A stretch of 5,979 nt of DNA from Thiomargarita sp. (GTDB lineage: Bacteria; Pseudomonadota; Gammaproteobacteria; Beggiatoales; Beggiatoaceae), in contig DAOVZS010000130.1 in the NCBI GenBank assembly GCA_030635005.1, positions 1 through 5,979 of the forward strand, written 5' to 3'. The first letter of the stretch is position 1, and each line of letters starts with the position of its first letter. Below the pieces are notes generated by a model, which was not told where the DNA came from, searched no databases, and saw only the letters and a list, made by a program, of their open reading frames with translations. This document shows positions 1 to 5,961 of this stretch, one piece after another. Position numbers and translations under genes: made by a program.

Positions 1-44
1 CAAGCAGATAAAATGGGTAATAGGAGTAACAGTAAGTTTTTCAT
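1..44 (-). CDS. Start of a probable lipoprotein or secreted protein (partial, runs off left edge)
   Basis: Read on the minus strand from an ATG at 44-42, the frame gives MKNLLLLLLPILSA followed by TG and the window edge. A lysine/asparagine N-terminus, a run of six leucines and a small-residue ending are what a signal peptide looks like. If the next codon is TGT or TGC the ending becomes LSAC, a good lipobox for lipid attachment by signal peptidase II. An in-frame TAA lies five codons upstream, with no other start codon between, so this ATG is the only candidate start. The leader is A-rich (eight A residues) and shows no clear Shine-Dalgarno sequence. TATACT on the minus strand (82-77) could be a -10 box, but no matching -35 is seen. 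The gene lies on the same strand as thiC, 387 bp downstream of it, so it is probably a separate transcription unit. The mature protein is outside the window and no function can be assigned. Confidence 0.55.
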   Translation of the reverse strand, partial: MKNLLLLLLPILSA

Positions 45-431
45 GATGTGTTTTTTTTATGTGTAATAAAACAAAGAGTATATCATATATTTAGAATTTT
101 CAGGATTTAAAGGCACAAACAATCTATTGTAGGGTGGGTAAGTGGGCATCAAGATCTCAAATTTTAGTCAATATGTCAATCGCCCACTTGCCCACCATGT
201 GTTGAACTCTCAAATTATTTTGAGTTATTTCCGAGTGCTGGTGGGCAAGTGGGCAATTTAGATTTTTGATAATATTTTAGATTCTTATGCCCACTTACCC
301 ACCCTACAATACTGAATCAGAATTTTCAGAATAAAGCTACAACCCAAGGCTATTGCTGAGAATTACCTTTAATTATTTCTTAACTTAATGGCAGTGGGGG
401 GTTACCTCTGTAATTCACACTCCCCCTATAA
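45..431. other. Intergenic region carrying a palindromic element
   Basis: This 387-bp stretch between the left-edge gene and the end of thiC has no open frame I would call a gene. About half of it is the palindrome at 125-311. An 11-bp direct repeat, AGAATTTTCAG, lies on either side of that palindrome (93-103 and 319-329). Next to the thiC stop, a run of six G (396-401) can pair with TCCCCC (421-426) across a 19-nt loop. No T-run follows it in the thiC direction, so it is a poor terminator candidate. The remainder is AT-rich with no recognisable signal. Confidence 0.6.
125..311. repeat. 187-bp nested palindrome, MITE-like, with 25-bp perfect terminal inverted repeats
   Basis: The outer 25 bp (125-149) are exactly reverse-complementary to 287-311. 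An inner 16-bp pair, GCCCACTTGCCCACCA (182-197) and its complement (239-254), is also perfect. The spacers between outer and inner pairs are both 32 bp and match at 20 of 32 positions as an inverted repeat. The two 73-bp arms therefore pair at 61 of 73 positions around a 41-bp centre (198-238), which has its own 6-bp hairpin (209-224). The core GTGGG(T/C)AAGTGGGCA occurs four times in alternating orientation, so the DNA or RNA can fold either as one long hairpin or as two tandem ones. The ends begin and finish with TA, which would fit a TA target duplication as made by IS630/Tc1-like transposases. It has no coding capacity. The structure is seen directly; the MITE label and any IS630 link are inference. 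Confidence 0.8.
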
Positions 432-2195
432 TTACTTATACAATTTGCTGCCTTGTGTTTTAAATTCTTGCGCTTTTTCCTTTAATCCCTGTTTCATCGC
501 AATATTTACATCATGAATGCCTTGTTGTTGGGCATATTCTCGGACATCTTGGGTGATTTTCATGGCACAAAAATGGGGGCCACACATGGAACAAAAATGG
601 GCTGTTTTGGCGGAATCTTTGGGTAATGTTTCATCATGAAACTCATGTGCACGTAAAGGATCTAAGCCTAAATTAAATTGATCTTCCCAACGAAACTCAA
701 AACGGGCTTTAGAAATCGCATTGTCACGCACTTGGGCACCGGGGTGCCCTTTGGCTAAATCTGCGGCATGTGCTGCAATTTTATAGGCAATAATGCCTTC
801 ACGTACATCATGTTTATTAGGTAAGCCTAAATGTTCTTTGGGAGTCACATAACACAGCATGGCACAACCATACCATCCAATCATGGCAGCGCCGATACTA
901 GAGCTAATATGATCATATCCAGGTGAAATATCAGTAATTAAAGGTCCTAAGGTGTAAAATGGGGCTTCATCACATTCCTTTAATTGTTTTTCCATGTTTT
1001 CACGGATTAAATGCATAGGCACATGTCCCGGTCCTTCTATCATCGTTTGTATGTCATGTTTCCAAGCGATTTGGGTTAATTCTCCTAACGTTTCTAATTC
1101 GGCAAATTGTGCCTCATCATTAGCATCCGCAATAGAACCGGGGCGTAAGCCATCTCCTAATGAAAAAGCAACATCATACGCTTTCATAATGTCGCAGGTT
1201 TCCTCAAAATGTGTATACAAAAAGCTCTCTTGATGGTGTGCTAAACACCATTTTGCCATAATAGAGCCCCCACGCGAGACAATACCCGTCACACGTTTGG
1301 CGGTAAGAGGAATATAGGGTAAACGCATGCCCGCATGAATGGTGAAATAATCTACCCCTTGTTCTGCTTGTTCAATCAGCGTATCTCGAAAAATTTCCCA
1401 GGTTAATTCTTCTGCTTTGCCTTCCACTTTTTCTAAAGCTTGATACAGGGGGACTGTCCCTATGGGCACAGGAGAATTTCGTAAAATCCATTCACGTGTT
1501 TCATGAATATTTTTGCCTGTTGACAAATCCATCACCGTATCACCGCCCCATAAAATTGACCAAACCATTTTTTCAACTTCTTCTTCAATTGAAGAAGTGG
1601 TGACAGAATTACCAATATTGGCATTAATTTTGACTAAAAAATTACGCCCAATAATCATGGGTTCTACTTCAGGATGATTAATATTGGCGGGAATAATAGC
1701 ACGTCCACGTGCAATTTCATCCCGAACAAATTCAGGTGTTATAATTTTAGGGATTGTGGCACCAAAGGCGTTACCCGCATGTTGTCTCACATCACGCACG
1801 TCTTCTAGGTGTTGATTTTCACGAATGGCAATAAATTCCATTTCAGGTGTGATAATACCTTGACGTGCATAATGCATTTGTGTCACGTTCTTGCCCGATT
1901 TAGCCCTACGTGCTGAACGATCAGGCGTAGATTCGGTATCTCCGCGTTCTTTAATCCATGTACTGCGACAATCAGGTAAACCTTGATGTACATCAATAGT
2001 CACTTTAGGATCTGTATACACACCCGATGTGTCATAGACTGTGACAGAAGGTTGCTCAGAAAGGCTAATTTCTCGCATAGGGACTCGGATATCGGGACGC
2101 GTTCCTATGCGATACACTTTTTTAGAATTGGGAAACGGTTTAATCTCATCTAGTTTTATGGTTTGGTTTAACATATCTTGAGAAATGGGACTCAT
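432..2195 (-). CDS. thiC: Phosphomethylpyrimidine synthase ThiC
   Basis: ThiC is a cytosolic radical-SAM enzyme that rearranges 5-aminoimidazole ribonucleotide into hydroxymethylpyrimidine phosphate, the pyrimidine half of thiamine. The 587-residue product aligns with E. coli ThiC by eye over nearly its whole length. Landmarks are FPNSK (21-25), the block QMHYARQGIITPEMEFIAIR (106-125), AIIPANINHPE (166-176), MIIGRNFLVK (180-189) and SLGDGLRPGSI (345-355). The C-terminal CSMCGPHFC carries C535, C538 and C543, the CxxCx4C ligands of the 4Fe-4S cluster. H391 (GPGHVPMH) and H455 (KEHLGLP) correspond to the family's metal-binding histidine pair. It is shorter than E. coli ThiC (631 residues), mostly through missing loops between residues 48 and 103. 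The ATG at 2195 is supported by AGGAG five bases upstream. thiC is transcribed divergently from the PCMT-family gene and no other thi gene is in the window. No TPP riboswitch motif is visible in the 90-bp leader. Confidence 0.98.
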   Translation of the reverse strand: MSPISQDMLNQTIKLDEIKPFPNSKKVYRIGTRPDIRVPMREISLSEQPSVTVYDTSGVYTDPKVTIDVHQGLPDCRSTWIKERGDTESTPDRSARRAKSGKNVTQMHYARQGIITPEMEFIAIRENQHLEDVRDVRQHAGNAFGATIPKIITPEFVRDEIARGRAIIPANINHPEVEPMIIGRNFLVKINANIGNSVTTSSIEEEVEKMVWSILWGGDTVMDLSTGKNIHETREWILRNSPVPIGTVPLYQALEKVEGKAEELTWEIFRDTLIEQAEQGVDYFTIHAGMRLPYIPLTAKRVTGIVSRGGSIMAKWCLAHHQESFLYTHFEETCDIMKAYDVAFSLGDGLRPGSIADANDEAQFAELETLGELTQIAWKHDIQTMIEGPGHVPMHLIRENMEKQLKECDEAPFYTLGPLITDISPGYDHISSSIGAAMIGWYGCAMLCYVTPKEHLGLPNKHDVREGIIAYKIAAHAADLAKGHPGAQVRDNAISKARFEFRWEDQFNLGLDPLRAHEFHDETLPKDSAKTAHFCSMCGPHFCAMKITQDVREYAQQQGIHDVNIAMKQGLKEKAQEFKTQGSKLYK

Positions 2196-2200
2196 CGGCG

Positions 2201-2205
2201 CTCCT
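2201..2205 (-). promoter_or_regulatory. Ribosome binding site of thiC
   Basis: AGGAG on the minus strand, within AAAGGAGCG, lies five bases from the ATG at 2195. It is the clearest Shine-Dalgarno match for this frame and fixes the thiC start. Confidence 0.8.
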
Positions 2206-2229
2206 TTGATACAAATATAATTTGATGAT

Positions 2230-2243
2230 ACATTATATAATGT
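2230..2243. promoter_or_regulatory. Palindromic divergent -10 region between thiC and the PCMT-family gene
   Basis: ACATTATATAATGT is a perfect 14-bp palindrome in the 90-bp gap between the two divergent starts. It contains consensus TATAAT on the plus strand (2236-2241) and on the minus strand (2237-2232). Each could serve as the -10 box of its own gene, about 44 bp from the methyltransferase ATG and 37 bp from the thiC ATG. No good -35 hexamer sits 16-18 bp away in either direction. A second plus-strand TATAAT (2216-2221) and a weak TTGATG (2222-2227) to TTTAAT (2246-2251) pair with an 18-bp spacer are also present, so the real start sites are uncertain. The palindrome could equally be a small operator. 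Confidence 0.4.
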
Positions 2244-2285
2244 TATTTAATCGTTTAGATTGAAAAAAAACTGGGAAAAATTATT

Positions 2286-2945
2286 ATGCTTCAAGTCAAT
2301 GTGAAACAAGCACGTTTTAATATGATTCAACAACAAATCCGCCCCTGGGAAGTTTTAGAACAGCGTGTATTGGATGTGATGTCTGATATTCCGAGAGAGC
2401 ATTTTGTGTCAGCAGATTATCGTAATTTGGCTTTTGCAGATATTAATATTCCATTGGCACATGATCAAGTGATGATGAATCCTAAAGTAGAAGGGCGCTT
2501 ATTACAAGCCTTAATGCTGACATCAACAGATACCGTGTTAGAAATTGGGACGGGCAGTGCTTATATGACAGCCTTGTTAGCTAAATTAGCAAAACATGTG
2601 GAAAGTGTCGATATTTTTGAGGATTTTATCATAGAAGCAGCGACAAAACTGAATGCCTTGAATATTCAGAATGTTTCTTTAAAAACAGGGGATGCTATTA
2701 ATGGGTGGAATGCGACTGTCCATTATGATGTGATTATTTTAACAGGTGCCGTGCCCTCGTTAATAGATCAATATCAATCACAGTTGAATGACGGAGGACG
2801 ATTATTAGCGATTGTGGGAGAGACGGCTGCGATGCAAGTACAACTGATACGACGTGTGGGTGAGTATTTTGAAAAAGATGTTTTATTTGAAACATCTTTA
2901 CCCTGTTTATTAGGGGCTGCTACCTCGGAACGTTTTATTTTTTAG
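2286..2945 (+). CDS. PCMT-family SAM-dependent methyltransferase (protein-L-isoaspartate O-methyltransferase-like)
   Basis: The 219-residue product has the fold signature of the protein-L-isoaspartate O-methyltransferase family. The N-terminal block FNMIQQQIRPWEVLEQRVLD (11-30) and IPREHFV (35-41) lead into SAM-binding motif I, VLEIGTGSAYMTALLAKL (84-101). VESVDI follows, with acidic D99, then GDA (135-137), YDVIILTGAVP (147-157) and the GG turn of the final strands (160s-180s). E. coli Pcm is 208 residues. The family's GQTISQP substrate loop reads DQVMMNP here (60-66), so the serine tied to isoaspartyl repair is M64. This fits a gammaproteobacterial subgroup, usually annotated as Pcm and often found beside tolC, whose real substrate is unclear to me; I therefore give no gene symbol. 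The ATG at 2286 has only a weak GGGA (2273-2276) nine bases upstream. The gene converges on the sensor gene with a 7-bp gap. Confidence 0.88.
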   Translation: MLQVNVKQARFNMIQQQIRPWEVLEQRVLDVMSDIPREHFVSADYRNLAFADINIPLAHDQVMMNPKVEGRLLQALMLTSTDTVLEIGTGSAYMTALLAKLAKHVESVDIFEDFIIEAATKLNALNIQNVSLKTGDAINGWNATVHYDVIILTGAVPSLIDQYQSQLNDGGRLLAIVGETAAMQVQLIRRVGEYFEKDVLFETSLPCLLGAATSERFIF

Positions 2946-2952
2946 AGTGATC

Positions 2953-3462
2953 TTAACTGACATTGGAATTTTGATAGTTTTTTGGACAGGTATAGTGTAA
3001 TACTGGTGTATTCCGTGTATTGATAGAGATCGGTAGGCGATGATAATCAAAATCAGCGATTATAAAACCTAAGAAATGTTGTGAATGATCAATCACTGGC
3101 TGGAGGGCACTAATACAAGGTCCTCCTGTCTTTAGATTAATATATACAGGAGATAATAAAAAATGTCGTTTACTTGAAGCAGTAAAACGAATTGAATAAG
3201 GACGTTGTGACAAATCTTGATGACAATAACTGCTTTCAATTGAACTGGCAGTGATATTAGAACTGATTTGCATATCATATTCATTGACAGCATACATTAA
3301 CTGGCAATAGGGAACTGAGGTAAAATGTGTTTTTAAAACGGTATCTAAATGTTCTAAATTTGACCAAGAAAGCGTGCATTCCTTAGATAAATTCAACATT
3401 GCAGGTTCAAATAAAGCGATTAATGCTGCTCGTTTTTTTTGTAACATATCTGTCATCCACAT
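2953..3462 (-). CDS. Stand-alone PDC/Cache-like sensor domain protein (hypothetical)
   Basis: The 169-residue product resembles single PDC (Cache-type) ligand-sensing domains, which normally form the extracellular part of chemoreceptors and sensor kinases. After an N-terminal helical region (1-48) come PYCQLMYAVNEYDMQISSNI (51-70), then DLSQRPY (83-89), like the D-x-S-x-RPY ligand-side motif of such domains. Next are LLSPVYINLKTGGPCISALQ (102-121) and a closing strand LGFIIADFDYHRLP (131-144). There is no signal peptide, transmembrane segment, HAMP, kinase, cyclase or DNA-binding part, so the protein should be a soluble cytosolic domain acting through a partner or binding a metabolite directly. 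The assignment rests on motif memory, not a search. The start at 3462 is supported by AGGAG eight bases upstream; the ATG three codons in would be too far from it. The gene is divergent from parC across 75 bp and converges on the methyltransferase gene. Confidence 0.7.
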   Translation of the reverse strand: MWMTDMLQKKRAALIALFEPAMLNLSKECTLSWSNLEHLDTVLKTHFTSVPYCQLMYAVNEYDMQISSNITASSIESSYCHQDLSQRPYSIRFTASSKRHFLLSPVYINLKTGGPCISALQPVIDHSQHFLGFIIADFDYHRLPISINTRNTPVLHYTCPKNYQNSNVS

Positions 3463-3537
3463 TTTTTATGCTCCTATTTTTTTTAGCCTTGTTATCATAT
3501 TAGCATATTACTATTTTTTGATATAATACACAATATT
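3463..3537. promoter_or_regulatory. Divergent promoter region of the sensor gene and parC
   Basis: These 75 very AT-rich bases must hold the control signals of both flanking genes. Toward parC, a perfect TATAAT (3522-3527) ends ten bases before the ATG. Transcription from it would begin about four bases before the start codon, giving an almost leaderless message. Toward the sensor gene, TATGAT on the minus strand (3499-3494) is a possible -10. No convincing -35 is seen for either. No Shine-Dalgarno sequence precedes the parC ATG. Confidence 0.4.
3471..3475 (-). promoter_or_regulatory. Ribosome binding site of the PDC-like sensor gene
   Basis: AGGAG on the minus strand lies eight bases from the ATG at 3462. 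Its distance decides for this start over the ATG at 3456, which would have a 14-base spacing. Confidence 0.7.
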
Positions 3538-5802
3538 ATGCAAACAGCCATTGTCTCAGAAGAAATAGAACGTCAACCGTTACACCAATTTACTGAACAA
3601 GCGTATCTCGATTATGCGATGTACGTGATTTTAGATCGTGCTTTGCCGCATGTGGGAGATGGTCTTAAACCGGTACAACGACGTATTATTTACTCTATGT
3701 TTGATTTAGGACTCAAATCAGGCAGTAAATATAAAAAATCTGCACGAACAGTCGGTGATACTTTAGGACGTTTTCATCCACATGGCGACATGGCATGTTA
3801 TGAGGCAATGGTATTAATGGCGCAACCTTTTTCTTTTCGATATCCCTTAGTGGATGGGCAAGGAAATTGGGGTTCAATAGATGATCCCAAATCTTTTGCG
3901 GCCATGCGTTATACCGAATCACGTTTGGCTGTTTTTTCAGATTTATTATTAAGTGAATTGGGACTAGGGACAGTCGATTGGAAAGCGAATTTTGATGGTT
4001 CTTTAGATGAACCCACGTTATTTCCTGCCCGCTTACCCAACGTATTGCTTAATGGGACGACAGGTATCGCGGTAGGGATGGCCACCGATATTCCCCCGCA
4101 TAATCTTTGTGAAGTCGCAGAAGCGTGTATTTATCTCTTAAAAAAACCTAACGCCACTGTGGTTGATTTATGTCAATATATTATTGGACCTGATTATCCC
4201 ACTAAAGCAGAGATCATTACGCCTACTGCTGATTTATTAAAGATGTATGATACTGGGCATGGGTCTATTCGGATGCGGGCGTGTTATATGATTGAAAATC
4301 GTAATGTGATCATTACTGCATTACCGCATCAAACCTCTGGTGGAAAAATCATTACGCAGATAGCGGCACAAATGACCGCTAAAAAATTGCCAATGATAGA
4401 AGACATACGTGATGAATCAGCGCATGAGAATCCTGTACGTATTGTCATCATCCTACGTTCTTCACACAGGAATGTTGACAGTTTGATGACACATTTATTT
4501 GCTACGACAGATTTAGAACGCAGTTATCGTGTCAATGTCAATATGATTGGGCTTAATGGACGTCCGCAAGTTAAAAATCTTAAAAGCTTATTATCTGAAT
4601 GGTTAGAATTTCGTGTCCACACAGTACGACGTCGTTTTGAGTATCGTCTTGCAAAAATTCGTAAACGCTTACATTTGCTTGAAGGCTTACTCATTGTCTA
4701 TTTAAATATGGATGAAGTCATTGACATTATTAGAGAACAGGATAAACCTAAAGCAATATTAATAAAAAGATTTGGGCTGACTGAGATACAGGTAGAAGCT
4801 ATTTTAGAATTAAAATTGCGTCAACTGGCTAAACTTGAAGAAATCAACATTCAAGGCGAGCAAAAAACGCTTTCTAAAGAACGGGATAGTTTAGACAGTA
4901 TTCTACATTCTGATAAAAAACTTCATAATTTGATTATTAAAGAAATTAAAGCAGATGCTAAAAAATATGGCGATGCCCGTCATTCTCCTATTGTTCAACG
5001 TGAACAGGCACAAGCATTTGATGAAACAAGTTTTATCCCTTCTGATCCCATTACAGTGGTTTTATCAGCGAAAGGCTGGGTACGGGCTGCAAAAGGACAT
5101 GATATTGATCCCAGCACTTTAAACTATCGTGCAGGAGATGAATTTTCTGAAGCGTGTAAGGGGCGTAGTAATCAACAAGCTGTCTTTTTAGATTCCAGTG
5201 GACGTAGCTATTCATTGCCAGCTCATACCCTACCCTCTGCACGAGGACAAGGTGAACCTTTAACAGGACGTTTGGCACCGCGTACTGGAATAGATGTTCC
5301 GTATGTGTTGTTAGGAGAATCTGATACCCAATATTTATTGGCAACTGATGAAGGCTATGGCTTTATCTCTCACTTAGGAGATTTATATACAAAAAATAAA
5401 TCGGGTAAAATCATCATCAGTATATCGCAAGGAAATACGATATTGTCACCGCTGTTGATCAGTAATCTTGAAACAGAATGTTATGCTGCGATTACGAGTG
5501 CTGGATATTTATCTATTGTTCCTACATCAGAATTACCGTATTTAACAAAGGGTAAAGGAAATAAACTTCTGAATATTTCTACTAAAAAAGATCAGGAAAC
5601 CATAGTTATTCTCACCCTGATACATCCTACCCAAGATATTTTAACCTTATATTCGGGTAAACGTCATTTAACCCTTAAAACACGTGATATTCAAGCATAT
5701 ATGGGTGAACGCAAACAACGCGGAAAAAAATTACCCCGTGGATTTCAAAAGGTGGATAGTGTCACCATTACTACCCCACCATTAGAAGATAAATTGTTTT
5801 AA
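3538..5802 (+). CDS. parC: DNA topoisomerase IV subunit A ParC
   Basis: ParC is the DNA-cleaving subunit of topoisomerase IV, a ParC2ParE2 complex that unlinks daughter chromosomes. The product is 754 residues (E. coli 752) and aligns end to end with a constant offset of five residues near the N-terminus. The winged-helix breakage domain contains GDGLKPVQRRI (40-50), FHPHGD (79-84) and AMRYTESRL (122-130) with catalytic R124-Y125. NGTTGIAVGMATDIPPHN (172-189) holds the DNA-bending isoleucine, I177. The tower and coiled-coil gate run to about 480. The C-terminal beta-pinwheel (about 503-745) begins with ITVVLSAKGWVRAAKGHDID and includes LPSARGQGEPLTG (565-577) and LTKGKGNKLLNI (669-680). E89 matches E. 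coli E84, but the position of E. coli S80 is M85, the central quinolone-contact site. ParC rather than GyrA is indicated by LPSARGQGEPLTG, the ParC-type tail and the overall match. parE is not in the window. The start lacks a Shine-Dalgarno sequence, but no alternative start lies before the upstream in-frame stop at 3484-3486. Confidence 0.98.
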   Translation: MQTAIVSEEIERQPLHQFTEQAYLDYAMYVILDRALPHVGDGLKPVQRRIIYSMFDLGLKSGSKYKKSARTVGDTLGRFHPHGDMACYEAMVLMAQPFSFRYPLVDGQGNWGSIDDPKSFAAMRYTESRLAVFSDLLLSELGLGTVDWKANFDGSLDEPTLFPARLPNVLLNGTTGIAVGMATDIPPHNLCEVAEACIYLLKKPNATVVDLCQYIIGPDYPTKAEIITPTADLLKMYDTGHGSIRMRACYMIENRNVIITALPHQTSGGKIITQIAAQMTAKKLPMIEDIRDESAHENPVRIVIILRSSHRNVDSLMTHLFATTDLERSYRVNVNMIGLNGRPQVKNLKSLLSEWLEFRVHTVRRRFEYRLAKIRKRLHLLEGLLIVYLNMDEVIDIIREQDKPKAILIKRFGLTEIQVEAILELKLRQLAKLEEINIQGEQKTLSKERDSLDSILHSDKKLHNLIIKEIKADAKKYGDARHSPIVQREQAQAFDETSFIPSDPITVVLSAKGWVRAAKGHDIDPSTLNYRAGDEFSEACKGRSNQQAVFLDSSGRSYSLPAHTLPSARGQGEPLTGRLAPRTGIDVPYVLLGESDTQYLLATDEGYGFISHLGDLYTKNKSGKIIISISQGNTILSPLLISNLETECYAAITSAGYLSIVPTSELPYLTKGKGNKLLNISTKKDQETIVILTLIHPTQDILTLYSGKRHLTLKTRDIQAYMGERKQRGKKLPRGFQKVDSVTITTPPLEDKLF

Positions 5803-5855
5803 TGAGCCTATTATAGAGCTGCCCGTTTGAATAGCATACAAAACACCTAATTTCT

Positions 5856-5880
5856 CGTTCCCAACCTCCGGTTGGGAATG
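5856..5880. repeat. Strong hairpin after parC
   Basis: TTCCCAACC (5858-5866) pairs perfectly with GGTTGGGAA (5870-5878) around a 3-base loop, TCC. A G-T pair and a C-G pair extend the stem to 5856-5880. It lies 53 bp after the parC stop. It has no following T-run, so it does not look like a classical intrinsic terminator, although it could still protect or end the parC message. Confidence 0.75.
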
Positions 5881-5886
5881 CCTTCT

Positions 5887-5903
5887 TCGACGCTCTGCGT
5901 CGA
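5887..5903. repeat. Short perfect hairpin within the right-end element
   Basis: TCGACGC (5887-5893) and GCGTCGA (5897-5903) form a 7-bp stem with loop TCT. The same 13-base core appears inverted at 5943-5955 as GACGCAGAGCGTC, so the two copies can also pair with each other. Confidence 0.7.
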
Positions 5904-5918
5904 TTGTATCACTAAATG

Positions 5919-5961
5919 TGCCTAGACGGTTATTGTATGAAGGACGCAGAGCGTCTAGGCA
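5919..5961. repeat. Larger hairpin within the right-end element
   Basis: TGCCTAGACG (5919-5928) pairs perfectly with CGTCTAGGCA (5952-5961) across a 23-base loop. The 3' arm overlaps the alternative small hairpin at 5943-5955, so the two structures exclude each other. Confidence 0.65.

Noticed and set aside
131..149. G-quadruplex from GGG runs in the palindrome
   Set aside because: Only three GGG tracts are close together, one short of a standard quadruplex, and the hairpin pairing is far more favourable.
125..311. CRISPR array, because of four repeat-like copies at roughly 50-bp spacing
   Set aside because: The copies alternate in orientation and the spacers are themselves partly inverted repeats of each other, which is a palindrome and not an array. 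No cas gene is present.
350..375. GCTGAG followed by ATTACCTTT, reminiscent of a TPP riboswitch core
   Set aside because: It is downstream of thiC rather than upstream, and the rest of the conserved riboswitch sequence is missing.
396..426. Possible terminator of thiC from a G-run pairing with a C-run
   Set aside because: The stem is only five pairs plus a G-T, the loop is 19 bases, and no T-run follows in the thiC direction.
994..1233. 79-codon open frame on the plus strand
   Set aside because: It lies wholly antisense to thiC in a conserved enzyme region, has no ribosome binding site and its product resembles nothing I know.
1580..1597. Perfect 18-bp palindrome CTTCTTCAATTGAAGAAG inside thiC
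   Set aside because: It encodes the conserved SSIEEE stretch of ThiC, so it is most simply a by-product of codon choice.
3713..3922. 69-codon open frame on the minus strand
   Set aside because: It is antisense to the most conserved part of parC and is explained by that coding sequence.
5051..5344. 97-codon open frame on the minus strand
   Set aside because: It is antisense to the parC C-terminal domain, without a credible start signal or family resemblance.
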